NCBI GenBank assembly: GCA_002390705.1
Contig: DGQA01000038.1
Span: forward strand, 1 to 64,000
From: Actinobacteria bacterium UBA4426
GTDB lineage: Bacteria > Actinomycetota > Actinomycetes > S36-B12
Direction: 5' to 3'
Length of the DNA: 64,000 nt
The position numbers and the translations under genes were made by a program. The first letter of the stretch is position 1. Each line of letters starts with the position of its first letter. This document shows, one piece after another, positions 50,061 through 60,271 of this stretch. The notes under the pieces were generated by a model. It saw only the letters and a program-made list of their open reading frames with translations, was not told the origin of the DNA and searched no databases.

Positions 50061-50178
50061 GGGAGAGCCAATCCAGCCCGCCAAGGCTGGTCTTCGGCCC
50101 CGTGGCCGAAGGTGTCGTCCGGATCTCTTGATCCGGGGTCGGGTTCTCCCTGTACTTGGTGTTCGAGTTGTCTCTCCC
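50061..50178 (-). ncRNA. Branched structured element in the rpsM leader (candidate r-protein leader RNA)
   Basis: On the minus strand, GGGAGA (50150-50145) can pair with TCTCCC (50066-50061), closing a junction of three perfect hairpins: CCGGATC-GATCCGG (50136-50119), CTTCGGCC-GGCCGAAG (50111-50092) and CCAGCC-GGCTGG (50090-50073). A second GGGAGA(G) copy at 50178-50172 could compete for the same TCTCCC. It sits where E. coli has its alpha-operon leader, which S4 binds, but the fold is different. It is not a tRNA: no T-loop, no acceptor or CCA end. Function is inference. Confidence 0.6.
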
Positions 50179-50214
50179 GGTAACACCCCAGTGCTTTTAG
50201 GCTATTAAGCCTTT

Positions 50215-50328
50215 TTAGCCCTGGCGTTGCTTATGACGAACATTCTCGCAAATCACCATCACGCGACCGTGGCGACGAATGACCTTACATTTGTCGCAGA
50301 TCTTTTTGACGCTGGGTTGCACCTTCAT
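50215..50328 (-). CDS. rpmJ: 50S ribosomal protein L36
   Basis: 37 residues ([19 protein letters not shown], then [18 protein letters not shown]), too short for most ORF lists. The zinc ligands C-x2-C, a later Cys and His are all present, so this is the zinc-binding form. It lies between infA and the rpsM leader, its usual place. Confidence 0.97.
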   Translation of the reverse strand: MKVQPSVKKICDKCKVIRRHGRVMVICENVRHKQRQG

Positions 50329-50364
50329 GGTTACTCTTTCTCGAGTTTCTATTGGAAACGGTTG

Positions 50365-50586
50365 TTACTTGTAACGATAAACAATTCGGCCACGGGTGAG
50401 GTCATAGGGTGAAAGCTCAACCACAACGCGATCGTCCGGAAGAATTCGGATGTAGTGCATCCGCATCTTTCCACTGATGTGGGCGAGCACCTTGTGCCCG
50501 TTATCTAGCTCAACCCGAAACATTGCATTTGGCAGAGATTCGGTGATCATGCCCTCAAGCTCGATCGCGCCCTCTTTTTTAGCCAT
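50365..50586 (-). CDS. infA: Translation initiation factor IF-1
   Basis: 73 residues, an OB-fold A-site initiation factor: [23 protein letters not shown], then [34 protein letters not shown]. The 282 bases upstream (50587-50868) are free of genes and presumably hold a promoter, but I could not pick one with confidence. Confidence 0.97.
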   Translation of the reverse strand: MAKKEGAIELEGMITESLPNAMFRVELDNGHKVLAHISGKMRMHYIRILPDDRVVVELSPYDLTRGRIVYRYK

Positions 50587-50868
50587 CTACTCCGCTTCCC
50601 TATGATTGCAGCCAGAAGTGATCACCACTTCAGCCGTCAGAGTCTACGCAAGAGCCCTACCGGCCCGAGCGTTGGGGTCAATTGCCATATGGGTTGGCGA
50701 CTCTAGGCGAAATTGCGCCAAATGTACCTATTTGACACTCGCCCCGCCCCACCCCAGATCGACCAGACCCCATTGCCGCCATTTTCAGCTGGAAAATTTT
50801 TGGTGGGTGATCAGGATTCGATCTCCCACTGACATTTACCGGCGAAATGATGGCGCACTTAATTTGAG

Positions 50869-51642
50869 TTAACGGATGGTAAGAATTTGCGGACCCGAAT
50901 CTGTGATCGCGATGGTGTGCTCCCAATGGGATGCCCAATTGCGATCCGTTGTTACCACCGTCCAATTATCCGCCAAGGTAACAACCTCAGGGGATCCGAT
51001 CGTGACCATTGGTTCGAGGGCCAAGACCATGCCCACTTTAAGCTCAATTCCGTCCCCTGCTCTGCCGTAATTGGGGACCGGTGGGTACATATGCATCTCG
51101 GTGCCAATTCCGTGACCAACGTAGTCCTCAACGATGCCGTAATTACCCGCATTTTGAATCACCGTCTGAATTGCGTTACCAATATCTCCCATGCGGTTGC
51201 CCGCCACTGTGGCTTTGATTCCAGCGTCAAGTGCAGCTCGTGTTACATCAGAAAGTTTTTGAATCGTTGCATGCGGGTTCGTTGATGCGATTATCGAAAT
51301 TGCGGCATCTCCATGCCACCCTTCCACGATTGCACCACAGTCGATTGAGATCAAATCACCTTCGGAAATCACTTTGTCACCGGGTATTCCGTGCACGACT
51401 TCTTCGTTTATGGAGGTACAGATCACGGCTGGGAAGCCGTAGTAGCCCAGAAATGACGGTGTCGCACCGGAATTGAATATGCACTCGCGAGCGATAGCAT
51501 CGAGATCGCCAGTGGTCATTCCCGGACTTACATTAATCCGCAATGTTTCCAAAGTCTCGGCAACCACCTTGCCAGCGATGCGCATGCATCCGATTTGCGC
51601 GGGCGTCTTAAGTTGAACTCGCTCTTTTTTACGAAACCCCAT
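50869..51642 (-). CDS. map: Methionine aminopeptidase, type I
   Basis: 257 residues; removes initiator Met. Metal ligands: Asp in SIDCGAIVEGWHGDAA (about 97 and 108), His in YVGHGIGTEMH near 170, Glu near 200 (VLALEPMVTIG) and 232 (HWEHTIAITDSG). Follows adk by eight bases as in most actinobacteria. Confidence 0.96.
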   Translation of the reverse strand: MGFRKKERVQLKTPAQIGCMRIAGKVVAETLETLRINVSPGMTTGDLDAIARECIFNSGATPSFLGYYGFPAVICTSINEEVVHGIPGDKVISEGDLISIDCGAIVEGWHGDAAISIIASTNPHATIQKLSDVTRAALDAGIKATVAGNRMGDIGNAIQTVIQNAGNYGIVEDYVGHGIGTEMHMYPPVPNYGRAGDGIELKVGMVLALEPMVTIGSPEVVTLADNWTVVTTDRNWASHWEHTIAITDSGPQILTIR

Positions 51643-51650
51643 GTTGTCGG

Positions 51651-52214
51651 TTAGGAGTTAACCATTGACAGGATTGCGGTTGTGACCGCGTCAATATCGC
51701 CCAGTCCATCAACTTGTACAAGTAGTCCACGATCTTGATACACCTCAACCAGGGAGACGGTTTGTTCCGCATACACCTCAAGTCGGCGCCTTAATACTTC
51801 CTCAGTGTCGTCGGTGCGGCCTTGCTCGGCGGAACGTTTTACCAAACGGGCAACAACTACGTCCACATCTACTGTCAATTCAATTACGTGATCAATTTTC
51901 GATTTTTCTGCACTGAGCATTGCATCTAGCTCTGCCACTTGCTCAACCGTTCGCGGGTAGCCATCGAGAATGAAACCCGGACGGGCGTCCTCATGGGTTA
52001 AGCGATCGCGGACCATCGCATTAGTGACACCGTCAGGTACGTACTCACCAGCGTCCATGTAGGACTGTGCTTCGATCCCTAGCGGAGTGCCCGCGCTGAC
52101 ATTGGCGCGGAAAATATCTCCCGTTGAGATATGAGGGATGCCCAGTTGCATGGACAGCAGAGCCGCTTGGGTCCCTTTGCCCGCCCCCGGTGGGCCCATG
52201 AAAACTATGCGCAT
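51651..52214 (-). CDS. adk: Adenylate kinase
   Basis: 187 residues; balances AMP, ADP and ATP. P-loop GPPGAGKGTQAALLS near residue 7, HISTGDIFRANV near 29, LDGYPRTVEQVAELD near 82 and a short lid (no zinc Cys), typical of the short actinobacterial form. Between secY and map. Confidence 0.97.
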   Translation of the reverse strand: MRIVFMGPPGAGKGTQAALLSMQLGIPHISTGDIFRANVSAGTPLGIEAQSYMDAGEYVPDGVTNAMVRDRLTHEDARPGFILDGYPRTVEQVAELDAMLSAEKSKIDHVIELTVDVDVVVARLVKRSAEQGRTDDTEEVLRRRLEVYAEQTVSLVEVYQDRGLLVQVDGLGDIDAVTTAILSMVNS

Positions 52215-52261
52215 ACGACGAAATCCTAGTGGAGCGCTAACCCTAGAGCCAGCCCACTTCC

Positions 52262-53560
52262 CTACTTAAGAAAACCCTCATAATTACGCTGCTGCAATTG
52301 GGCTTGAATCTGTTTGACCGTGTCAAGTCCGACGCCCACCATGATCAATAGCGATGTACCGCCGAAGATGAACTGCGTTGATACACCCAAGAAATCGAAT
52401 GCAAACACCGGCACAATTGCGATCATGCCCAGATACAGCGAGCCCGGAGCAGTTAATCGGGTAAGAACGTAGTCCAGGTACTCAGCGGTGGGACGACCAG
52501 CCCGGATACCAGGAATGAAGCCGCCGTACTTCTTCATATTGTCGGCAACCTCAGTCGGATTAAAGGTAATCGATACGTAGAAGTAGCAGAAGAACACAAT
52601 CAATAAGAAGTAGGTTGCCAAATAGACGCTTCCACTTCCTGTTCCATAATTCTGCTGCAGCCACTGTGCCCAACCGGATTGGCTTCCCGAAAGCTGAACA
52701 AACAGGGTTGGCAGGAACAGTAGAGAGGAGGCGAAAATGACTGGGATAACACCAGCCATGTTGACCTTGAGCGGGATGTAGGTAGAGGTTCCGCCATACA
52801 TTCGCCTGCCCACCATGCGCTTTGCGTACTGCACGGGAATACGACGCTGCGCTTGCTCGACAAACACAACAAAGGTAATTACTAGTAGGCCGACAAGTAG
52901 CGTGATGGTGAAAGTAAATGCCCCACGACTGCTGAGAATATTGACGAACTGGGCGGGAATGACCGCAATGATTGAAGTGAAGATCAGCACGGACATGCCG
53001 TTACCCACGCCGCGTTCGGTGATCAACTCACCAAACCACATAATGACGGCCGTTCCCGCAGTCATGACGGTGATCATGACGAGCATCACCCAAATGGCTT
53101 GGTTGGGAATAATTTCTTCATTACAGCCTTGGAACAGGGATCCGGGCGATCGAGCCAAAGAAAGAATTGCCGTTGATTGCAAGATCGCAAGTCCGATGGT
53201 GACGAAGCGGGTGTACTGGGTGATCTTTGCTTGTCCGGCGTTGCCGTCAGCTTTGAGCATTTCCAGCCGAGGGATTACCACCGTGAGCAGTTGCAAAATG
53301 ATGCTGGCCGTGATGTAAGGCATGATGCCGAGAGCAAAAACTGAAAGTTGGAGGAGTGCTCCACCACTAAAGAGATTGATCAGCGCGTAAACAGAGTTGT
53401 CCTGGACTACGTCGATGCACCGCTGGATCGCCGAGTAGTCAACGCCAGGGGTCGGCAACACCGAACCTAGACGATAGATCGCGAGTAACCCAAGAGTGAA
53501 CAGAATCTTCTTGCGAAGATCCGGTGTACGCAGGGCATCCCTGAACGCACTGATGTGCAT
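52262..53560 (-). CDS. secY: Preprotein translocase subunit SecY
   Basis: 432 residues, ten membrane segments forming the protein-conducting channel with SecE and SecG. Family stretches: LFSGGALLQLSVFALGIMPYI near residue 63, GNGMSVLIFTSI near 187, the cytoplasmic RIPVQYAKRM near 241 and GGFIPGIRAGRPTAEYLDYVLTR near 345. Last gene of the spc cluster before adk. Confidence 0.97.
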   Translation of the reverse strand: MHISAFRDALRTPDLRKKILFTLGLLAIYRLGSVLPTPGVDYSAIQRCIDVVQDNSVYALINLFSGGALLQLSVFALGIMPYITASIILQLLTVVIPRLEMLKADGNAGQAKITQYTRFVTIGLAILQSTAILSLARSPGSLFQGCNEEIIPNQAIWVMLVMITVMTAGTAVIMWFGELITERGVGNGMSVLIFTSIIAVIPAQFVNILSSRGAFTFTITLLVGLLVITFVVFVEQAQRRIPVQYAKRMVGRRMYGGTSTYIPLKVNMAGVIPVIFASSLLFLPTLFVQLSGSQSGWAQWLQQNYGTGSGSVYLATYFLLIVFFCYFYVSITFNPTEVADNMKKYGGFIPGIRAGRPTAEYLDYVLTRLTAPGSLYLGMIAIVPVFAFDFLGVSTQFIFGGTSLLIMVGVGLDTVKQIQAQLQQRNYEGFLK

Positions 53561-53572
53561 TTGGCCTCCTGC

Positions 53573-54013
53573 TTAGAGTTCGGTTACCGACCCACCCGCG
53601 GCAACGATCTTGTCACGAGCAGCGCCAGAGAATTTATCTGCACTCACATTAACCTTTACTGAAATATCGCCCAGCCCCAGTACCTTGACCAGCTCGCCCT
53701 TGCGGACAGCGCCAGAAGCTACCAAATCAGCAACACCAATGGTGCCACCTTCAGGGAACAATTTTTCAATCGCGGCTACGTTAACAACCTGGTAGACCTT
53801 AGTATTCGGGCTGGTAAAGCCTTTGAGCTTGGGCAGGCGCATGTGAAGTGGCATTTGCCCACCCTCAAAACCAGCCTTCACCTGATAACGAGCCTTCGTA
53901 CCCTTGGTTCCACGGCCTGCAGTCTTACCCTTGGATCCCTCGCCTCGACCCTTACGAGTCTTGGCTGTCTTAGCGCCCGGTGCCGGGCGTAGGTGGTGAA
54001 CTTTCAGTGTCAT
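53573..54013 (-). CDS. rplO: 50S ribosomal protein L15
   Basis: 146 residues: [29 protein letters not shown] at the start, [18 protein letters not shown] near 50, and the C-terminal domain ending [19 protein letters not shown]. Between rpmD and secY. Confidence 0.96.
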   Translation of the reverse strand: MTLKVHHLRPAPGAKTAKTRKGRGEGSKGKTAGRGTKGTKARYQVKAGFEGGQMPLHMRLPKLKGFTSPNTKVYQVVNVAAIEKLFPEGGTIGVADLVASGAVRKGELVKVLGLGDISVKVNVSADKFSGAARDKIVAAGGSVTEL

Positions 54014-54015
54014 AA

Positions 54016-54198
54016 TTATTTGACCTCCTCGACAACAACCAGGTGCGAGACGGTGTTTACCATTCCGCGGAACTCTGGGCGGTCTTCTTTAACCACGGTG
54101 TGACCGATTCGCTTCAAGCCGAGTGAACGCAAGGTGTTGCGCTGAGTACTCGTGCCGCCAATCTCTGACTTTATCTGAGTGACTTTAATCGACGCCAT
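54016..54198 (-). CDS. rpmD: 50S ribosomal protein L30
   Basis: 60 residues: [31 protein letters not shown] then [16 protein letters not shown], the complete small L30 fold. Its start overlaps the rpsE stop by one base and rplO follows two bases after its own stop. Confidence 0.96.
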   Translation of the reverse strand: MASIKVTQIKSEIGGTSTQRNTLRSLGLKRIGHTVVKEDRPEFRGMVNTVSHLVVVEEVK

Positions 54199-54791
54199 TA
54201 CGCACCCGCCCCTGCCGCGCGAGCCCGCAGCAGTGCTGCCGGTGCCACATCTTCTAGAGGTAGTCCACGGCGAGCCGCGACCGCTTCTGGAGACTCAAGT
54301 CCGCGAAGAGCAACAACCGTTGCATGCACAACGTTAATGGCATTGTCAGACCCCAATGACTTGCTCAGAATGTCGCGAATACCAGCGCACTCCAACACTG
54401 CACGCACCGGGCCCCCAGCGATAACGCCTGTACCAGGTGCCGCTGGGCGCAGCATGACTACGCCGGCAGCAGATTCACCCTTGATTGGGTGGGGGATTGT
54501 TCCTTGGATGCGGGGAACTTTAAAAAAGCTTCTCTTGGCTTCTTCAACACCCTTAGCAATCGCTGCAGGAACTTCCTTCGCTTTGCCGTAGCCAACACCA
54601 ACGTTTCCGTCACCGTCACCAACGATCACAAGAGCCGTGAAGCTAAAGCGACGACCACCCTTCACCACCTTAGAAACGCGGTTAATAGCAACTACGCGCT
54701 CCAGTAAATTTGACTTCTCCTCGCGAGGGCCTCGATCTTTACGATCTCGACGCTCGCCTCCGCCACCAGTGCGGCGCGACGTATCAGACAT
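54198..54791 (-). CDS. rpsE: 30S ribosomal protein S5
   Basis: 197 residues; fidelity and helicase function at the mRNA entry. N-terminal [18 protein letters not shown] basic/Gly tail, then [44 protein letters not shown] near 70, and GRAPAAPGTG-like [20 protein letters not shown] near 122. The end (AGAGA) is Ala/Gly-rich. Confidence 0.97.
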   Translation of the reverse strand: MSDTSRRTGGGGERRDRKDRGPREEKSNLLERVVAINRVSKVVKGGRRFSFTALVIVGDGDGNVGVGYGKAKEVPAAIAKGVEEAKRSFFKVPRIQGTIPHPIKGESAAGVVMLRPAAPGTGVIAGGPVRAVLECAGIRDILSKSLGSDNAINVVHATVVALRGLESPEAVAARRGLPLEDVAPAALLRARAAGAGA

Positions 54792-54815
54792 TATTACCTC
54801 TTCCCGATCGAAAAA

Positions 54816-55199
54816 TTAAAAGTTGAGTCCGCCTTCGCGAGCGCCCTCAGCGAGAGCGGCTACGCGACCGTGGTACTTATGGCCACCGCGGTCAAAGACC
54901 ACTGTGTCTATTCCAGCTTTTTGTGCGCGCGCAGCAAGTTCGTTTCCGACCTTACGTGCTTTAGCCGTCTTATCACCATCGGCAACTCGTAGGTCGCTCT
55001 CCATGGTGGAAGCAGCGGCCAAGGTCACACCCTGTACATCGTCTACTAATTGTGCAGAAACGTGACGGGCAGACCGGCTGACCACCAAACGGGGTCTCAT
55101 GACCGTACCCGAAACCTTCTTGCGAACGCGAAGGTGGCGACGCTTGCGGCCAACGGCGGTCTTGCTGCCTGAGCCAAGCTTGGGGGCAAAGGAACTCAT
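54816..55199 (-). CDS. rplR: 50S ribosomal protein L18
   Basis: 127 residues; carries 5S rRNA with L5. [19 protein letters not shown] basic start, [18 protein letters not shown] near 37, and [28 protein letters not shown] at the end. It begins exactly where the rplF stop ends (one-base overlap). Confidence 0.96.
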   Translation of the reverse strand: MSSFAPKLGSGSKTAVGRKRRHLRVRKKVSGTVMRPRLVVSRSARHVSAQLVDDVQGVTLAAASTMESDLRVADGDKTAKARKVGNELAARAQKAGIDTVVFDRGGHKYHGRVAALAEGAREGGLNF

Positions 55200-55735
55200 T
55201 ACTTACCAGCCTTTCCGGCCTTGCGACGGACAACTTCGCCCTCGTAGCGAACACCCTTACCCTTGTATGGCTCTGGCTTACGGATCTTGCGGATATTGGC
55301 AGCGACTTCGCCTACCTTCTGCTTGTCAATACCGATCACCGTGAACTTCACGGGTGACTCCACCGCAAAAGTGATTCCCTGCGGTGCGGTCACGACAACA
55401 GGATGACTAAAGCCCAAGGCAAATTCTAGATTATTGCCATTTGCAGCAACCCGGTAACCGGTCCCCACAATTTCCAGAGTCTTTTCATAGCCTGTAGTGA
55501 CGCCAATGACCATGTTTGAAATCAGAGTTCGACTCAAACCATGCAGGGACCGCGACTCGCGCTCGTCATCTGGTCTGGTGACAATAATTTCCTCGCCAAC
55601 CTGGCTGATCGCAATGGGTTCAGAAATAGTGATCGCCAACGAACCCTTAGGCCCAACAATCGCAATATCTTGGCCATTAATCGTGGCTGTTACTCCCGCA
55701 GGCACCGGGACTGGTGCGCGTCCGATACGTGACAT
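55199..55735 (-). CDS. rplF: 50S ribosomal protein L6
   Basis: 178 residues from ATG 55735 ([12 protein letters not shown]), chosen over the ORF start at 55750 because GGAG lies just before it. Two repeated L6 domains; C-terminal signature [17 protein letters not shown] near 152 and a basic end RKAGKAGK. Confidence 0.97.
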   Translation of the reverse strand: MSRIGRAPVPVPAGVTATINGQDIAIVGPKGSLAITISEPIAISQVGEEIIVTRPDDERESRSLHGLSRTLISNMVIGVTTGYEKTLEIVGTGYRVAANGNNLEFALGFSHPVVVTAPQGITFAVESPVKFTVIGIDKQKVGEVAANIRKIRKPEPYKGKGVRYEGEVVRRKAGKAGK

Positions 55736-55743
55736 TGCTCCTC

Positions 55744-56142
55744 CTACCAAACGTAGGCGAGGACTTCCCCACCTACGCCTTTCTTCGCGGCCTGGCGGTC
55801 AGTGAGCAACCCGGTCGAGGTGGACAAAATGGCAATGCCTAGGCCGCCGAGAACCTTGGGAAGATTGGTGCTCTTTGCGTAGACTCGCAGACCTGGTTTG
55901 GACACCCGGCGTAATCCTGCTATTGAGCGCTCTCTCGAAAGACCGTATTTAAGGTTGAGTGTGAGGGTCATACCTACTTCTGCATCTGCAACGTCGAAAC
56001 TAGCGATGTAACCCTGTTCCTTCAAGATCTCGGCGATGTTCGCCTTGATCTTGGAGTGTGGCATGGACACGGTTTCGTGATATGCCGAATTTGCGTTACG
56101 CAGACGTGCAAGCATGTCTGCGATCGGATCTGTCATTGTCAT
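55744..56142 (-). CDS. rpsH: 30S ribosomal protein S8
   Basis: 132 residues: [29 protein letters not shown] at the start and [35 protein letters not shown] at the end. Central 16S binder. Eight bases upstream of rplF; 63 bases after rpsZ. Confidence 0.97.
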   Translation of the reverse strand: MTMTDPIADMLARLRNANSAYHETVSMPHSKIKANIAEILKEQGYIASFDVADAEVGMTLTLNLKYGLSRERSIAGLRRVSKPGLRVYAKSTNLPKVLGGLGIAILSTSTGLLTDRQAAKKGVGGEVLAYVW

Positions 56143-56205
56143 GGCCGCTTGGCCTTCCTCGCCGTGGTTTCTTCGGTGGTTACCGAAGACCTGCAGCGTC
56201 GTTGT

Positions 56206-56391
56206 TTACCAGGAACTTTTTGTTACACCGGGTAGTTCGCCAGCATGTGCCATCTCACGTAAGCAAATGCGGCACAAGCCGAACTTACGGTAGACCGAGT
56301 GTGGACGTCCACACCGGTTGCACCGGGTGTATCCCCGCACCTTGAACTTCGGTGTTTTCTGCTGCTTTTGGATCAGAGCTTTCTTCGCCAT
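56206..56391 (-). CDS. rpsZ: 30S ribosomal protein S14 type Z
   Basis: 61 residues with the zinc ribbon [20 protein letters not shown] and end [11 protein letters not shown]. This is the short zinc-dependent S14. The chromosome may carry a zinc-free paralogue elsewhere, as in other actinobacteria. Confidence 0.97.
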   Translation of the reverse strand: MAKKALIQKQQKTPKFKVRGYTRCNRCGRPHSVYRKFGLCRICLREMAHAGELPGVTKSSW

Positions 56392-56395
56392 GTGC

Positions 56396-56953
56396 TCAAG
56401 CCTCCTTAAATGGGAATCCGAGAAGCCGGAGCAGCGCTCGACCTTCGTCGTTGTTCTTGGCGGTGGTTACCACCGTGATGTCCATGCCGCGAGTGCGGTC
56501 AATCTTATCCTGATCGATTTCGTGAAACATGGATTGCTCCGTCAAACCAAACGTGTAGTTTCCGTTGCCATCAAATTGTTTTGCAGACAGACCCCGGAAG
56601 TCACGGATACGCGGGAGCGAGGTGCTGAGCAGGCGATCGAGGAACTCCCACATGCGGTCGCCACGAAGTGTGACGTGTGCACCAATCGGTTGTCCCTCAC
56701 GCAATTTAAATTGAGCGATGGAAACCCTAGCCTTGGTCACCTGTGGCTTTTGACCCGTGATGTCGGTGAGGTCGCGGACCGCGCCTTCAATCAACTTGGA
56801 GTCGCGAGCAGCCTCGCCGACACCCATGTTGACCACAATCTTGGTCAGGCCTGGGACCTGCATGATGTTCCCGTAGCTGAATTCCTTCTTAAGTTCAGGA
56901 ACGATTTCTTCACGGTAACGAGCCTTCAATCGAGGCGTTGTTGCAGTAGTCAT
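56396..56953 (-). CDS. rplE: 50S ribosomal protein L5
   Basis: 185 residues; 5S rRNA binder. Seen: [25 protein letters not shown] near 34, [21 protein letters not shown] near 68 and [18 protein letters not shown] near 111. Four bases separate it from rpsZ. Confidence 0.97.
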   Translation of the reverse strand: MTTATTPRLKARYREEIVPELKKEFSYGNIMQVPGLTKIVVNMGVGEAARDSKLIEGAVRDLTDITGQKPQVTKARVSIAQFKLREGQPIGAHVTLRGDRMWEFLDRLLSTSLPRIRDFRGLSAKQFDGNGNYTFGLTEQSMFHEIDQDKIDRTRGMDITVVTTAKNNDEGRALLRLLGFPFKEA

Positions 56954-56968
56954 GATTGCTTATCCGTC

Positions 56969-57331
56969 CTAGATCTCTTTGCCGGTGCGGCGTGAAATAC
57001 GCACGCTGCGCTCTGCTTCGTAGGTCGAACCGTCTGCGCGACGCTTCTCAACTTTTTCTCGGGTGAACCCAACCCGGGTGGCTTTGCCGTCTTCTGGATC
57101 AACCAGCATCACGTTGGAGACATGAACCGGGGCTTCAGTGGTGATGATTCCGCCACTCTTAGCGCCACGTGCGTCTTGGCCAACCTTGGTGTGCTTCTTG
57201 ATCCGGTTAACACCCTCGACGATGAGTTTGTCTGCTTCGGGATACACGTCAATGACTTTGCCCTGTATGCCACGATCTTTACCTGAAATCACCAGGACGG
57301 TATCGCCTTTGCGAATCTTTAACTTCGGCAT
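56969..57331 (-). CDS. rplX: 50S ribosomal protein L24
   Basis: 120 residues with a KOW motif ([22 protein letters not shown]) near residue 8 and [12 protein letters not shown] near 37. One of the two assembly initiators of the 50S subunit. Overlaps rplN by one base. Confidence 0.97.
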   Translation of the reverse strand: MPKLKIRKGDTVLVISGKDRGIQGKVIDVYPEADKLIVEGVNRIKKHTKVGQDARGAKSGGIITTEAPVHVSNVMLVDPEDGKATRVGFTREKVEKRRADGSTYEAERSVRISRRTGKEI

Positions 57332-57699
57332 TACAACACCTCCGGTGCTAGCGAAATAATCTTCATGAATTTTTTCTCGCGCAATTCGCGACCGACCGGG
57401 CCGAAAATCCGGGTTCCACGTGGATCGCCATCAGCTTTAAGAATCACTGCGGCGTTCTCGTCGAAACGAATATAGGAGCCATCGGGGCGGCGGCGCTCTT
57501 TTTTCGTGCGCACGATCACTGCCTTCACAACCTCACCTTTTTTCACGCCCCCGCCAGGAATTGCATCCTTGACGGTGGCGACGATGATGTCGCCGATGCC
57601 TGCGTAACGGCGGCCGGAACCGCCAAGTACGCGAATACACAAGATTTCCTTGGCACCCGTGTTGTCCGCAACGCGTAGTCGCGACTCTTGCTGAATCAC
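57331..57699 (-). CDS. rplN: 50S ribosomal protein L14
   Basis: 122 residues: [50 protein letters not shown] and the C-terminal [23 protein letters not shown]. The whole length matches the family. Confidence 0.98.
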   Translation of the reverse strand: MIQQESRLRVADNTGAKEILCIRVLGGSGRRYAGIGDIIVATVKDAIPGGGVKKGEVVKAVIVRTKKERRRPDGSYIRFDENAAVILKADGDPRGTRIFGPVGRELREKKFMKIISLAPEVL

Positions 57700-57760
57700 T
57701 TCATTCTCCTGATCGTCTGCTGGTCCTCACCACTTACTGTGGTGAGCCTTGCGGAACTTC

Positions 57761-58033
57761 TTACTTGGCCTTTTCAAGAATCTCGACCACACGCCAGCGC
57801 TTCGTTGCTGACAGTGGACGGGTTTCCATGAGAAGTACTCGGTCACCGATACCTGCGGTTTCGGCCTCGTCATGTGCCTTGAGCTTATTCGTTCGGCGCA
57901 CAACCTTGCCATACAACGGGTGCTTGTAGCGGTCTTCGACTGCAACAACAACCGTCTTTTGCATCTTGTCGCTTACGACAAGGCCCTCACGGACCTTGCG
58001 ATCGCCACGCTCATTTTGCGTACCAGCGGTCAT
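57761..58033 (-). CDS. rpsQ: 30S ribosomal protein S17
   Basis: 90 residues, OB fold: [34 protein letters not shown] near 15, and [24 protein letters not shown] near 62. Starts within the last four bases of rpmC. A 61-base gap follows before rplN. Confidence 0.97.
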   Translation of the reverse strand: MTAGTQNERGDRKVREGLVVSDKMQKTVVVAVEDRYKHPLYGKVVRRTNKLKAHDEAETAGIGDRVLLMETRPLSATKRWRVVEILEKAK

Positions 58034-58266
58034 GCGGCACCTTCCTCACCCTCAACGGGCGTGATGCCCAATTCACGTTCGCGCAGGATCGTGTAGATCC
58101 GAGCGATATCCTTGCGCACAGCGCGCAACCGACCATGGTTCTCTAACTGCCCAGTTGCACCTTGGAAGCGTAGATTGAACAACTCTTCCTTGGATTCACG
58201 CAGTTTTTCTGTGAGTTCTGCATCGTCTAGATTGCGCAGTTCACCTGTTGCTGTACCAGCGGCCAT
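58030..58266 (-). CDS. rpmC: 50S ribosomal protein L29
   Basis: 78 residues, helical: [40 protein letters not shown]. Short Glu/Gly-rich tail (VEGEEGAA). Sits at the exit tunnel near where chaperones dock. One-base overlap with rplP. Confidence 0.96.
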   Translation of the reverse strand: MAAGTATGELRNLDDAELTEKLRESKEELFNLRFQGATGQLENHGRLRAVRKDIARIYTILRERELGITPVEGEEGAA

Positions 58267-58688
58267 TAGTCTTCACCTGTTTCATCGCGCCGAACAATCC
58301 GACACTTCATTGGGAGTTTGTGCATTGCACGGGTTAACGCCTCGTGTGCGACCTTCTCGTCCGGGTAGGACAGTTCGAACATGACGCGACCCGGCTTGAC
58401 GTTGGCCACCCACCATTCAGGAGAGCCCTTACCGGAACCCATGCGGGTCTCAGCTGGCTTCTTCGTGAGAGGGCGGTCTGGATAAATGTTGATCCACACC
58501 TTGCCACCACGGCGAATGTGACGCGTGATTGCAATACGTGATGCTTCGATCTGCCGGTTGGTTACGTAAGCAGGCTCGAGCGCCTGCAAGCCGTAGGTGC
58601 CGAAAGTTACTTTGGTGCCACCCTTTGCCACACCGCGACGGGTTGGGTGGTGCTGCTTACGATGCTTGACGCGACGGGGAATCAACAT
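58266..58688 (-). CDS. rplP: 50S ribosomal protein L16
   Basis: 140 residues: [57 protein letters not shown] near 52 and the conserved C-terminal LPMKCRIV. Contacts A-site tRNA. Two bases separate it from rpsC. Confidence 0.97.
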   Translation of the reverse strand: MLIPRRVKHRKQHHPTRRGVAKGGTKVTFGTYGLQALEPAYVTNRQIEASRIAITRHIRRGGKVWINIYPDRPLTKKPAETRMGSGKGSPEWWVANVKPGRVMFELSYPDEKVAHEALTRAMHKLPMKCRIVRRDETGED

Positions 58689-58690
58689 GA

Positions 58691-59512
58691 CTAACCCTCC
58701 GTGCTTTCTACTGTGACCGTGGGATCAACGGCGACCTCAGCGGCGACCTCAGCGACAGTTGCCACTGCGACAGCTGCTTCAGCTCCATCTTCGCGGCGTG
58801 GACGCTCATTTGGCTTATTACGCGTGGCACCCATACGAGCGGTTGCCGCAGCTGCCTCGCGCTCAGACCGCGTTGGCAGTGCCTCACCCTTGTAGATCCA
58901 GACCTTCACTCCGATCCGACCAAATGTGGTGCGCGATTCGTAAAAACCGTAATCGATGTCTGCGCGCAAAGTGTGCAATGGAACACGGCCTTCGCGGTAG
59001 AACTCGGTGCGAGACATTTCAGCGCCACCGAGGCGACCACTGACTTGGACTCGGATACCTTTTGCTCCAGCCTTCATCGCACTCTGCATGCCTTTACGCA
59101 TTGCGCGTCTGAATGAAACACGACTTGAAAGTTGCTCCGCAATCCCCTGAGCCACGAGTTGTGATTCCATTTCAGGATTCTTCACTTCAAGGATGTTCAG
59201 CTGAACTTGCTTGCCGGTCAGAGTCTCAAGGTCGCCACGCAAACGGTCTGCTTCAGCACCGCGACGACCAATCACGATTCCAGGACGAGCCGTGTGAATG
59301 TCTACGCGGACGCGATCGCGGGTGCGCTCGATCTCAACCTTGGCGATTCCCGCACGTTCCATACCTTTGCTGAGCACTTTGCGAATAGCGACGTCCTCTT
59401 GCACGTAGTCGCTGTAGCGCTGGCCCTTCTTCGTGCTGTCAGCGAACCACCGTGAGGTGAAGTCCGTTGTAATACCTAGGCGGAAGCCATGCGGATTAAC
59501 TTTTTGACCCAT
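58691..59512 (-). CDS. rpsC: 30S ribosomal protein S3 with C-terminal extension
   Basis: 273 residues. KH-type RNA-binding region [21 protein letters not shown] near residue 78 and the S3 C-domain [21 protein letters not shown] near 168-190. The last 50 residues are an Ala/Val/Glu-rich tail ([18 protein letters not shown]...) common in actinobacteria. Three bases after rplV. Confidence 0.97.
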   Translation of the reverse strand: MGQKVNPHGFRLGITTDFTSRWFADSTKKGQRYSDYVQEDVAIRKVLSKGMERAGIAKVEIERTRDRVRVDIHTARPGIVIGRRGAEADRLRGDLETLTGKQVQLNILEVKNPEMESQLVAQGIAEQLSSRVSFRRAMRKGMQSAMKAGAKGIRVQVSGRLGGAEMSRTEFYREGRVPLHTLRADIDYGFYESRTTFGRIGVKVWIYKGEALPTRSEREAAAATARMGATRNKPNERPRREDGAEAAVAVATVAEVAAEVAVDPTVTVESTEG

Positions 59513-59515
59513 GGT

Positions 59516-60166
59516 TTAGCCCTCCTTCTTGGTGGTCTTAGGGGCTGCAGCCTTCTTGGCCGGCGCCTTCTTCGCGGCAGCCTTCTTGGCCGGCGCCTTC
59601 TTCGCGGCAGCCTTCTTGGCCGGCGCCTTCTTCGCGGCAGCCTTCTTGGCCGACTCAGCCTTCTTCTCTGCAGATTTCTTGGCCGGCGCCTTCTTTGCAG
59701 GCGCCTTCTTCGCGGCAGCCTTCTTGGCCGGCGCTTCACTCACTTGGGTCTCGTTAATTTCCTCGACCTTCGGAGCCGGTGCCGCCTTAGGACCTTTGGC
59801 AGGCTTCGTGGGGCGCGAGATCTTGGGCATTGCAACGCCGTCAGAGACGATCACCGTGATGTGGGAGCTACGCTTAAGGATACGAAAAGCTCGACCTTGT
59901 GCGCGGGGGCGGATGCGCTTCATAGTGGGGCCTTCATCAACAAAAGCTTCACTGATGGTGAGTTCCTTGGCATCCATGCCGTGGTTATTCGCCGCATTAG
60001 CCACCGCACTCGCGAGCGTTTTGCCCACGGGTTCGCTAGCTGCTTGCGGGGCGAACCGCAGCATGGCCTGGGCATCGTCGGCTTTCATCCCACGAATGAG
60101 ATCAACAACCCGACGTGCCTTCATGGGCGTCACGCGGACGTACCGCGCCTGGGCCCTGGCTTCCAT
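59516..60166 (-). CDS. rplV: 50S ribosomal protein L22 with lysine-alanine-proline tail
   Basis: 216 residues. The L22 core (1-115) shows [20 protein letters not shown], and the tunnel loop end [20 protein letters not shown]. From about residue 142 a histone H1-like tail made of [10 protein letters not shown] units follows, nearly doubling the length of the protein. Three perfect 30-bp DNA repeats encode part of it. Confidence 0.95.
   Translation of the reverse strand: MEARAQARYVRVTPMKARRVVDLIRGMKADDAQAMLRFAPQAASEPVGKTLASAVANAANNHGMDAKELTISEAFVDEGPTMKRIRPRAQGRAFRILKRSSHITVIVSDGVAMPKISRPTKPAKGPKAAPAPKVEEINETQVSEAPAKKAAAKKAPAKKAPAKKSAEKKAESAKKAAAKKAPAKKAAAKKAPAKKAAAKKAPAKKAAAPKTTKKEG
59551..59640. 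repeat. Three perfect 30-bp tandem repeats in rplV
   Basis: Units 59551-59580, 59581-59610 and 59611-59640 are identical; a partial copy lies at 59697-59735. They encode [10 protein letters not shown] units of the L22 tail. Perfect identity, including third codon positions, suggests recent expansion by slippage. Confidence 0.95.
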
Positions 60167-60271
60167 CGCTTTCCCCTTGCTTCTCGTTATTGCTACATTA
60201 ATAAAAACTATTTGGTTTTCAGATGCCCACCGAGTTCACGGTAAGGCAGGTCTTGCCCTTCAGGATATGTC

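Noticed and set aside
50061..50150. tRNA gene, because of the cloverleaf-like layout
   Set aside because: Arm lengths are wrong, the T-loop consensus and an acceptor stem of seven pairs are missing, and no anticodon loop of seven bases exists.
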